A DNA stretch of 64,000 nt from Promethearchaeota archaeon (GTDB taxonomy: Archaea > Asgardarchaeota > Lokiarchaeia > Sigynarchaeales > SOKP01): NCBI GenBank assembly GCA_013375495.1, contig JABXKC010000003.1, positions 62,001-126,000 on the forward strand, written 5' to 3'. Within the stretch, counting starts at the first letter, position 1; each line of letters begins with the position of its first letter. The position numbers were made by a program, and so were the translations under genes. Below the pieces are notes generated by a model that saw only the letters and a program-made list of their open reading frames with translations, made no database searches and was not told the origin of the DNA. Shown here in pieces: positions 36,714-43,725 of the stretch.

Positions 36714-38222
36714 TTATTCCTCCAAACCATTTACAATTTTAGGTAAATCAGCTTCATCCATCCCTTCACCTTTGCGAAAGTCATCGTAATTACGAGATGA
36801 TATGATTTTGAATTGTTCTTGAAATTGTTCTTCTATTGATTCAGAAATTCCTGGTCCTTTTTGAGTCTCTAGAATTGAATCAACCTTTTCTTTTGCTCTA
36901 AGTATTATATCTTTCGCACCATTTCTTTGCCATATGCCTCTACGATCTCTATCTGCTAATTTTGGAACAAATAGTTCCTTTCGAGTGTTTTTGGAAGTGT
37001 GTTTTAACATCAAATAATTCTTTCCTTCAGATGCAACTTTTGATATTTCATCAATGGCAATGCTTTCCTCATCAACTCTTATACCATTAAAACCTCGTTT
37101 TACGATATCTATCAATTCATCGTCAATTACTAGCAACTCTAACGCTTCTGCTAAAGAAGACTCATATGTACCTGCACAGGTTATGTAATTAATTCCTGCG
37201 TTAGCAGAACAGAACAGCGTCATGAATCTTTCAAATCCATTTTGAATATCAAAACATTTGGATTCAGTGACTAAACCGGGTCCTCTTGAAGGGATGTTGT
37301 AGTAGCGCGCTACTTGTGCTGCTCCAATAGTGATTATTCCCGTTTCAATCGATCCCCACGCAACATTACCGGTAGGTGGATCCATTGGAGCGTTCATCGT
37401 TGAATAGAAGACTGGACAACCGGGGTTGATAAGTTGGGTAATTACAATTGAAGATAATGTTTCCATGTTGGATTGTATGAGTAAACCTGCTAGTGTTACT
37501 GGAGCTGTTGCGCCCGCACTCGCAGCTGGAGCGATTATTGTGGGTTGTTTATGTTTTGCGAAAATAAATAATCCGTTTAATTGCAATTTGTTTAAAGTAA
37601 GTGGACTAACTGGATTGAAAAACCCGATCAAACGGGGCTTTTTCTTAAGTTCTTCTTCTCCTCCTACGACGATAGAAGTTAGATTCATCATATCTTGGGA
37701 AGCGATACGCCCTAAACATCCCAAACCATAAGGTTTGGTGCTATGGGTCGCCCACGCTTTTATTGCGTGATAATGTAACTCTAAATACGGAACATCATTC
37801 GGCCATACATCAACATGCGAACACATTACATTTTTCAAGGTATCTACAATGCGAATTTGTTTGATCGTATCCTCTAAAACTGTTTTTCTAACCCCTTTCT
37901 TCTTTGTGGGGTCGTAAATCTTTACGGGAGTTCCTACAGTTGCGAAGTTTACACTATCAGTATTTACTTCAAAATTAAAAGATCCATCAGAACCCCATAA
38001 TGTAAATTTATTTGGCACATGCTTGAGCTGTTCTACAATTAATTCTTCTGGAAATTTCACAAAATAAGTAGAATTATCAACTAATGCCCCATTTTCTTGT
38101 AAAAGATTACGCGCTTCTTCAGATTCGACTTTGATTCCAACTTTCTCTAAAAGTTTTAACGATTCTCCATGTATAAGTTCAATTTCGTCTTTTTCTAACA
38201 CTTCAAGTTTATTCATTTTCAT
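36714..38222 (-). CDS. MttB-family corrinoid-dependent methyltransferase, non-pyrrolysine (copy 1)
   Basis: COG5598 methyltransferase that moves a methyl group from an N-methyl compound to a corrinoid protein. Seen: LHGESLKLLEKVGIKVESEEARNLL-like N-terminus, CSHVDVWPNDVPYLELHYHAI, GFFNPVSPLTLNKLQ, IIAPAASAGATAPVTLAGLLIQSNMETL, and ARYYNIPSRGPGLVTESK. The gene reads through without an in-frame TAG, so it is not a pyrrolysine enzyme like true trimethylamine methyltransferase; relatives of this kind act on quaternary amines such as glycine betaine or carnitine. The particular substrate is unknown. It is operonic with the PLP enzyme and divergent from the corrinoid protein. Confidence 0.9.
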   Translation of the reverse strand: MKMNKLEVLEKDEIELIHGESLKLLEKVGIKVESEEARNLLQENGALVDNSTYFVKFPEELIVEQLKHVPNKFTLWGSDGSFNFEVNTDSVNFATVGTPVKIYDPTKKKGVRKTVLEDTIKQIRIVDTLKNVMCSHVDVWPNDVPYLELHYHAIKAWATHSTKPYGLGCLGRIASQDMMNLTSIVVGGEEELKKKPRLIGFFNPVSPLTLNKLQLNGLFIFAKHKQPTIIAPAASAGATAPVTLAGLLIQSNMETLSSIVITQLINPGCPVFYSTMNAPMDPPTGNVAWGSIETGIITIGAAQVARYYNIPSRGPGLVTESKCFDIQNGFERFMTLFCSANAGINYITCAGTYESSLAEALELLVIDDELIDIVKRGFNGIRVDEESIAIDEISKVASEGKNYLMLKHTSKNTRKELFVPKLADRDRRGIWQRNGAKDIILRAKEKVDSILETQKGPGISESIEEQFQEQFKIISSRNYDDFRKGEGMDEADLPKIVNGLEE

Positions 38223-38352
38223 TTTTCTTCAGTCTCGAAATTCAAGATGATGAGTAATTCTATGATAATAAACCAATGGTTTATGAAAAACTTTTTTTTC
38301 AAATGATTATACCTTAATACAAAAAAATCATAAAATACAAGCTGGTAATAAA

Positions 38353-38994
38353 GTGGCTATTAAAGAAAAAATTAAAGCACTCGTTGTCGAATGGAATTCA
38401 GAAGGATTGAAAGAGTATTGTCAATCAATTCTCAAAAGTAATGAAACTACGGCTTCTAACTTATTAAAGATCATCGGGGATGTCATGAAGTATGTAGGAG
38501 ATCAATTTGAAAATGAAGAAATCTTTCTCCCTGAGCTAATTGGTTCTGCTGAGACTGTAAAAGTTACCATCGATGAAGTTTTAGATCCTGCGATTAGAGC
38601 TACGGGAGAGGAAAAAGAAACGAGGGGTAAGGTAGTGATCGGAACTGTAGAAAGCGATGTTCATAGTATTGGTAAAGATCTTGTTGGTTCTTTTCTATTT
38701 TCTAATGGATTTGAGGTATACAACTTAGGAGTAGAAGTCACTGCTGATCAATTTATCTCTAAAGCAGAAGAAGTAGGCGCGGATGTTATAGGGCTATCAT
38801 CTCTGTTAACAATGTCTATGGACTTTCAAAAACAGGTAATTGAAGAGCTTAAAAATAGAGGTTTAAGAGAGAAGTATAAGATTATAGTGGGAGGCTCTCC
38901 TACATCAGAAGATTGGGCTGACCAAATAGGTGCTGATGGGTGGGCTGATGACGCGATTGAAGCTGTAGAATTAATTAAACGAATTCTGAAATAA
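38353..38994 (+). CDS. Corrinoid (cobalamin-binding) methyl-carrier protein
   Basis: Carries the methyl group between methyltransferases on a cob(I)alamin centre. Residues about 1-85 form the helical cap domain (DVMKYVGDQFENEEIFLPELIGSAETV). Residues about 90-213 form the B12-binding Rossmann domain with the DxHxxG motif as ESDVHSIGKDLVGSFLF, then IGLSSLLTMSM and IVGGSPTSEDWADQIGADGWADDA. Length 213 aa matches MttC/MtbC. GTG start at 38353. It is co-transcribed with the second MttB-family gene 14 bases downstream and divergent from the first. It should serve one or both methyltransferases. No reactivase (RamA-type) gene is seen in the window. Confidence 0.93.
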   Translation: MAIKEKIKALVVEWNSEGLKEYCQSILKSNETTASNLLKIIGDVMKYVGDQFENEEIFLPELIGSAETVKVTIDEVLDPAIRATGEEKETRGKVVIGTVESDVHSIGKDLVGSFLFSNGFEVYNLGVEVTADQFISKAEEVGADVIGLSSLLTMSMDFQKQVIEELKNRGLREKYKIIVGGSPTSEDWADQIGADGWADDAIEAVELIKRILK

Positions 38995-39008
38995 GGGGTG
39001 AAATACGC

Positions 39009-40538
39009 ATGAAATTGCAGAAAATTGAAGTTTTTACTAAGGATGAACTCAAAGAAATTCATTCTGCATCAATGACATTATTATCTGAAGTTGGAATAAA
39101 AGTTGATGCAAAAGATGCTAGAGATATTTTAAAAGAAGAAGGAGCTGAATCAGACGATAGAACAAACTTTGTAAAATTCCCGGAATCTCTCATAACAGAG
39201 AAATTAAAAACGGTTCCAAATTCTTTTAAATTACATGGTCCAGATGGCTCATTCAATTTTGAAGTAGATACAACTACAACTCAGTTTGCTACTATCGGAA
39301 CGCCGGTAAAAATATACGACCCTTCAAATAGAAAAGGAGTTAGAAAAACGGTATTAGCAGATACCATTGAACAAATTAAAATAGTTGATAGTTTAGAAAA
39401 TATAATGTGTTCTCACATCGATGTCTGGCCAAATGATGTATCTTATATAACGATTCATTCTGAATGTATTTATCAATGGGTAAAAAATACGAGAAAACCG
39501 TACGGTCTTGGATGCTTGGGGAGATTAGCTTCTCAAGATATGATGAACATGGCGTCCATTATTGTAGGTGGAGACGACGAATTAATTGCAAAACCTCGAT
39601 TTGTTGGTTTTATGAATCCTACGAGTCCGTTACACTTACCTCAAATTATGACTAATGGTTTTGCAATATTTACCAAATATAAGCAGCCTACTATTATAGC
39701 ACCTGAAGCTCTAGCTGGCGCTTCTGCCCCAGTTACATTAGCGGGTTTAGTAACTCAAACTAACGCTGAAATAGTAGGGAGTGCTGTTGTATCACAAATC
39801 TTCAATCCTGGAACACCTGTGTTTTTCGGCACGGTTTCTCACGTAACTGATATGCGTTCAGGGAATTCTGCTATGGGCTCTGCAGAAATGGGTTTGATAA
39901 CAGCTGGTATTGCGCAACTGGCTCGCTTTTATAACATTCCTTCTCGTGGACCCGGGGCTGGCACGGATTCTAAACTGTTAGATTTGCAGAATGGTTACGA
40001 ACGCTTACAAACATTAATGCTTGCCACTCAGGCTGGCGTGAATTATATCACCTGTGCGGGCACTTATGAAGCTACTCTGGTTGAAGCGTTAGAGCTTCTG
40101 GTCATTGACGATGATTTAGCGGGTATGGTAAAAAGAGCACTTGAAGGAATAACGGTTAATGAAGATACTATTGCGTTAGAAGTTATAAAGAAAGTGGCTA
40201 CAAGTGAAAAAAAAGGAGTAAATTTTCTTGCAGAATCGCATACGAGAAAACATATGAGGTCCGAATTGTATATGCCCCGATTAGCTGACAGGTCCAGACG
40301 TTCTACTTGGTGGAAGAAAGGTGCGAAAGATATAATTGAGAGAGCAAGAGAAAAAATAGATATAATTCTTGAGGAACATCAACCTAATGCATTAGAGAAA
40401 AATATGGAGGATGATCTGTTGAAGTACATGAAAAAAGTTGAAGCGAGAACATTCGACGATTATAGAAAAGCAGAGGGATTGATGGTGGACAGCATTACAT
40501 TACCTGACGGTATTGAAATAAAAGATAAAGAGTTATAA
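39009..40538 (+). CDS. MttB-family corrinoid-dependent methyltransferase, non-pyrrolysine (copy 2)
   Basis: Close relative of the gene at 36714-38222, sharing KFPE.LI near the N-terminus, FATIGTPVKIYDPS, CSHIDVWPNDV, PYGLGCLGRLASQDMMN, GFMNPTSPLHLP and ARFYNIPSRGPGAGTDSK. No in-frame TAG. ATG 39009 is preceded by a strong GGGGTGA ribosome binding site. It is 509 aa, slightly longer than copy 1 at the C-terminus. Coupling to the corrinoid protein suggests they work as a pair. Two different substrate-binding subunits around one corrinoid protein would allow use of two related methylated amines; this is an inference. Confidence 0.9.
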   Translation: MKLQKIEVFTKDELKEIHSASMTLLSEVGIKVDAKDARDILKEEGAESDDRTNFVKFPESLITEKLKTVPNSFKLHGPDGSFNFEVDTTTTQFATIGTPVKIYDPSNRKGVRKTVLADTIEQIKIVDSLENIMCSHIDVWPNDVSYITIHSECIYQWVKNTRKPYGLGCLGRLASQDMMNMASIIVGGDDELIAKPRFVGFMNPTSPLHLPQIMTNGFAIFTKYKQPTIIAPEALAGASAPVTLAGLVTQTNAEIVGSAVVSQIFNPGTPVFFGTVSHVTDMRSGNSAMGSAEMGLITAGIAQLARFYNIPSRGPGAGTDSKLLDLQNGYERLQTLMLATQAGVNYITCAGTYEATLVEALELLVIDDDLAGMVKRALEGITVNEDTIALEVIKKVATSEKKGVNFLAESHTRKHMRSELYMPRLADRSRRSTWWKKGAKDIIERAREKIDIILEEHQPNALEKNMEDDLLKYMKKVEARTFDDYRKAEGLMVDSITLPDGIEIKDKEL

Positions 40539-40566
40539 TAACCATTCTTCTATTCATTAAAGCTTT

Positions 40567-41292
40567 TCACTCTTTTTTTTTAATCTTTATTTTTTTTTCG
40601 ACGAGATTTTTAAAGAATTCTAACAAATCTATTTGTACTATTAAGTACATCACAATAATAATTAAATAAAGAGACACAATACTTAGAATCCAGCTTTCTC
40701 CTCCTAAAAGGCTACAAATACTAAAGAGATTATAGGAAAAAACCAGCATCAAACCCAATTTACCTAACCAACACCAAAAAATTGTCTTTAGAAAACTATA
40801 TTTAATAATTCCAAGGGGAATTGTTATAAAATCATCATTTAAAGGTGTAAGACCAAATATAAAAATCAAAAGGGGTGCAGTTCTTGGATGTTCTATTAGG
40901 AATAACTGGTATTTCTTCAAATTCTGTTTCCGTTCCTCAGATATTAATGCTGAAGCCCCTCTACCTACAACATATCCTCCAATTTCTCCAATCATGCATC
41001 CTAAACTAGCAATAAAAGCGACAATAATAGGAATGAAAAAATTTACGTGTAAGAAGGGTAAAGAGCTATAGCAAACTACAAATGTATAAGGAATAGGAAT
41101 TGGTAATAGATTACTAATCAAGCAAATTAGGAATGTTATGAATAGCCCTGAAGCTAAATCCTGAAATGGGGGATATTTAGATATATTCTCAATAATTTCC
41201 CGGTGAGACTCGTTTATTATGAAATCGATTGAAACGATGGTAATGATGATGAGTAAAATAATAAAAAATAAGTCAATTCGCTTTAGTTTCAT
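40567..41292 (-). CDS. DedA/VTT-domain membrane protein
   Basis: Integral membrane protein of the DedA/VTT (SNARE-associated Golgi) family, members of which include lipid scramblases and flippases. Seen: about six hydrophobic helices, a re-entrant-loop-like segment ICLISNLLPIPIPYTFVV, and SLGCMIGEIGGYVVGRGAS with the small-residue/Gly pattern of the family, then FGLTPLNDDFITIPLGIIKY. The C-terminus is strongly basic (VEKKIKIKKKE). It converges with the second MttB-family gene and lies downstream of the gelsolin-like locus on the same strand. Substrate is unknown; a lipid is the default guess. Confidence 0.75.
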   Translation of the reverse strand: MKLKRIDLFFIILLIIITIVSIDFIINESHREIIENISKYPPFQDLASGLFITFLICLISNLLPIPIPYTFVVCYSSLPFLHVNFFIPIIVAFIASLGCMIGEIGGYVVGRGASALISEERKQNLKKYQLFLIEHPRTAPLLIFIFGLTPLNDDFITIPLGIIKYSFLKTIFWCWLGKLGLMLVFSYNLFSICSLLGGESWILSIVSLYLIIIVMYLIVQIDLLEFFKNLVEKKIKIKKKE

Positions 41293-41330
41293 TTAAACCA
41301 AATCATTTACTACTTACTTATTCCAAAATC

Positions 41331-41483
41331 TTAGGGTAAAGTGATTAACACTAAGAATATACTTACAACAACGCTAGCAAAAAGTAAGAGAATTAATATC
41401 AATCCATTCCTAGTGAGTTTTTTTTTCCTTTTTTTGACGTAATTCCTTCTTTTCTGACTTTGTCTTGATCTGGGAGTGTTCAT
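41331..41483 (-). CDS. 50-residue basic single-pass membrane peptide
   Basis: Short gene starting two bases after the stop of the gelsolin-like gene, so translational coupling is likely. Product: an N-terminal half full of Arg and Lys (MNTPRSRQSQKRRNYVKKRK) followed by one hydrophobic helix (LILILLLFASVVVSIFLVLI). The charge pattern predicts a cytosolic N-terminus and an anchor near the C-terminus. Tight spacing and clean architecture support a real gene. It might tether or regulate the neighbouring gelsolin-like protein at the membrane; only position supports this. Confidence 0.6.
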   Translation of the reverse strand: MNTPRSRQSQKRRNYVKKRKKKLTRNGLILILLLFASVVVSIFLVLITLP

Positions 41484-41485
41484 TT

Positions 41486-42243
41486 TTATGCGTCCAAATC
41501 TTTTAGTGATTTCTTTATTATAATATCGTCTTTTTCTACCTTTTTGAGTAATTCCGTTAGAACCACATTGTTATAAGAGAAAAGCATACGAGGAACAAGA
41601 TTATCCGCTAAATAATTCCCATCTACAATTTCTTCTTTTAAAGGAAAGAGTTGTTTTTCTTTTATGACAGAACCTAAATAATTTCGTTCGTATTCTCGAT
41701 ACCCAAAAATATTATTCTTTACTATAACCATTTTCCGTTCGTATCCCTCAGGAATTCCTTCTTTCTCTAAAAGAAGGAGTATTTTTTCTCTCGAGAGCGA
41801 TTCGAGGAGTTCAAGATCCTCCGTTGACCCTCCATAAGCAGGTCCAGTTTGGGCTTGTTCGTAATCTATTTCTTCTGCTAATCCTAATATGACTAAAAAG
41901 CTATGAGTTTCGTTATCTTGGTCAACAGCTGAAATTTTAAAAGCAATCCCATGTTTATCTCTTATGGTTGGAGCCATTTTTGCTGCCATAAACTTCATTC
42001 TCGTCGTAGTATTATATCCGTGCCATAACCAGACTCTAAAATGTTGGGGGTCTACAAAAAGAAGAATAAAATCGTCGTCTAATAAATCTTTTAACTGTAC
42101 ATCAGGATCGATTATCAACTCTTCGAAATCACCGATCTCATCGTTAAATTGATAAACAGTAATAGGTAGTTCCTGCCTTTCTTTTTTTTTTTTTTTTCTT
42201 CTTCTTTTTTCTTCTTCTCCCTATTCGATTCTTCATTTGCCAT
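41486..42243 (-). CDS. Gelsolin-like domain protein with Lys/Glu-rich tail; frame broken in a poly-A run
   Basis: The soluble part carries a gelsolin-like (actin-depolymerising-fold) repeat: DLLDDDFILLFVDPQHFRVWLWHGYNTTTRMKFMA, then ISAVDQDNETHSFLVILG, matching the L-strand/VWxG/helix pattern of gelsolin repeats, followed by about 120 uncharacterised residues. The unbroken frame runs from 42220 to 41486 and its first usual start codon is TTG 42118. Upstream coding continues as ELPITVYQFNDEIGDFEEL without a start codon. An ATG at 42243 opens MANEESNREKKKKEEEKKKK in a neighbouring frame. The two join by a -1 shift (one extra A) in a 16-A run (42182-42197). Asgard gelsolin-like proteins are known to act on actin; this one is inferred to. 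Confidence 0.65.
42182..42197 (-). repeat. 16-base homopolymer (poly-A on coding strand) at the frame break
   Basis: An uninterrupted T run on the plus strand, inside a longer pyrimidine tract (about 42177-42222). It encodes the Lys-rich tail of the gelsolin-like protein on the minus strand and is the place where its two frames meet. Such runs are prone to length errors in sequencing and to polymerase or ribosome slippage in cells. Confidence 0.8.
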
Positions 42244-42332
42244 TTTATCTAATCACAGTTGCTTTTATTCTATATAACTTAGTTAAGATTAATAATATAT
42301 TATTCTTTTTGCTATAAAAATTGATGTAGATT

Positions 42333-43127
42333 TTACAATAGAAATTCAAATATAGCCTTTAGGACTAAATCTGGCTCTTCAACAAAAGGAGCATGTGCGC
42401 TTTTAGTAAAGATTTTTACTTGTGAATTTGGAATTAAGTTGGCGAGAATATTTGCGTTTTGAGGTGGTACTAAAACATCTTTCATTCCATGTAGTATTAG
42501 CGTTGAGATTTTTAGATTTTTTAACATATTGCATGTATTAAATAATTCAATTGCCTTCGTCTGACGAAAGTAGCTATCCGGATCTAATGGGGCTTTGATC
42601 ATGTTTTGGATAGCTAAATCAATCAACTTAGGGTATTTTTCGAGAAATTCAATTGAATAGAAGATTTTTAAATTTTCTTTAGCTACTTCTTCTGGATCCC
42701 TTCCTTTCCTCGGCTTACCTAAGATATCTAACACTTCTGGAGATGCTAAAATAGATTTATCTCCTCCACAACTCGTCGAACATAAAATAAGCTTATTTAC
42801 CCTAGAGTAATTCAGAGTCAACTCTTGTGCGATATAACCACCCATTGAATGTCCGAAAATGTAAGCTTTATCGATGTTCAAAGTATTCAATAAACCAATC
42901 GCATCATCCGCTAATGATCTTATGAAATAATCTTGTTTTGGATCTTCTGATTGTCCTGTTCCCCTATTATCAAAAACTATAACTTTAAAATGTTTTGCTA
43001 ATCCATTTATAAAGTGTTTCCCCCACCAACTAATGTTTGCTCCAATTCCTAAGATCATTAATAGAGGAGGACCATCACCGTAAATTTCGTAATACAATCT
43101 AAAATTGTTAATTTTTAGATTTGGCAT
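42333..43127 (-). CDS. Alpha/beta-hydrolase fold protein
   Basis: Soluble hydrolase with a complete catalytic set. Seen: oxyanion region LLMILGIGANISWWGKH, VIVFDNRGTGQSE, the nucleophile elbow IFGHSMGGYIAQELTL, the acid in LILHGMKDVLVPPQNA and the histidine in KSAHAPFVEEPDLV. At 264 aa it resembles the BioH/lactonase/esterase group (3-oxoadipate enol-lactonase-like). No signal peptide. It stands alone upstream of the gelsolin-like locus on the same strand. The substrate cannot be told from sequence. Confidence 0.88.
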   Translation of the reverse strand: MPNLKINNFRLYYEIYGDGPPLLMILGIGANISWWGKHFINGLAKHFKVIVFDNRGTGQSEDPKQDYFIRSLADDAIGLLNTLNIDKAYIFGHSMGGYIAQELTLNYSRVNKLILCSTSCGGDKSILASPEVLDILGKPRKGRDPEEVAKENLKIFYSIEFLEKYPKLIDLAIQNMIKAPLDPDSYFRQTKAIELFNTCNMLKNLKISTLILHGMKDVLVPPQNANILANLIPNSQVKIFTKSAHAPFVEEPDLVLKAIFEFLL

Positions 43128-43326
43128 ATTATCTAACTTTGCTCTCCTTTATTTATAGACACATTACTATCTATTTTATTTGAAGATAAGAATCTTTTCG
43201 TTTTAAACCATGTTAAAATCCTATTGTTAACTACTGGAAAGTTCAAAAGTTATAAAAATTTCAAGTAATTATATTCTTTAATCTCAATTTTTATGAGAAT
43301 TAACTGGTTTCAATGTCTTTTTAAAC

Positions 43327-43410
43327 GCGGGAATTGCCAAGTTTGGTCAAAGGCGCTGGACTCAGAATCCAGTCCCGTAGGGGTTCGGGAGTTCGAATCT
43401 CCCTTCCCGC
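43327..43410 (+). tRNA. tRNA-Leu (anticodon CAG)
   Basis: Full cloverleaf by eye: acceptor stem GCGGGAA pairs with TTCCCGC, D arm in GCCAAGTTTGGTCAAAGGC, anticodon stem CTGGA/TCCAG around loop CTCAGAA giving anticodon CAG, a long variable arm (class II, about 43374-43389), and T arm GGGAG-TTCGAAT-CTCCC. The long variable arm and anticodon fit leucine. No intron; the 3' CCA is not encoded. Confidence 0.97.
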
Positions 43411-43725
43411 ATTTAAGCTTTATTTGAATTTCTATTAAAAATTATTCGAGTTATAAATTTATTCGTAGATCCTTCTTTCTTTAGTTCAATTTTAAAAAAC
43501 TAAAAATTGTCGACCAGTTTTGTTTTTTATATTAACATAAATTTTTGTCTTATGGGTTTTTGTATGCGTCATAAAAAAGTAAGAAATAAAAAGAACAAAA
43601 AAGAGGAATCTCAAGAACGTGAAGAATCCGAAAGAAAACTTTGGCGTTTTTCTAATCCTTGGACATTAAGTTAAGTATTTTTAGATATATCTTATTTTAT
43701 GAAAACTAGAACAATATTAGATACC
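43411..43725. other. 315-base region after tRNA-Leu
   Basis: T-rich runs directly after the tRNA may serve as its terminator. The only gene candidate is the 40-codon basic frame at 43552-43674. No repeat or further RNA gene was seen. Confidence 0.5.
43552..43674 (+). CDS. Possible 40-residue basic peptide
   Basis: Frame from ATG 43552 (or 43564) encodes a Lys/Arg/Glu-rich helix-like stretch (RHKKVRNKKNKKEESQEREE) ending in an aromatic tail, RFSNPWTLS. The switch from charged to aromatic sequence is unlike random translation of AT-rich DNA, but the frame is short and without relatives in the window. Treat as a candidate only. Confidence 0.3.
   Translation: MGFCMRHKKVRNKKNKKEESQEREESERKLWRFSNPWTLS

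Noticed and set aside
36714..40538. Pyrrolysine-encoding MttB genes
   Set aside because: Both MttB-family frames run to about 500 residues with no in-frame TAG, and the stop of the first is TAA, so these are non-pyrrolysine members.
36714..40538. Inverted duplication or transposon formed by the two MttB copies
   Set aside because: The copies are similar as proteins but clearly diverged, no terminal repeats or transposase are present, and the corrinoid gene between them has an obvious shared function.
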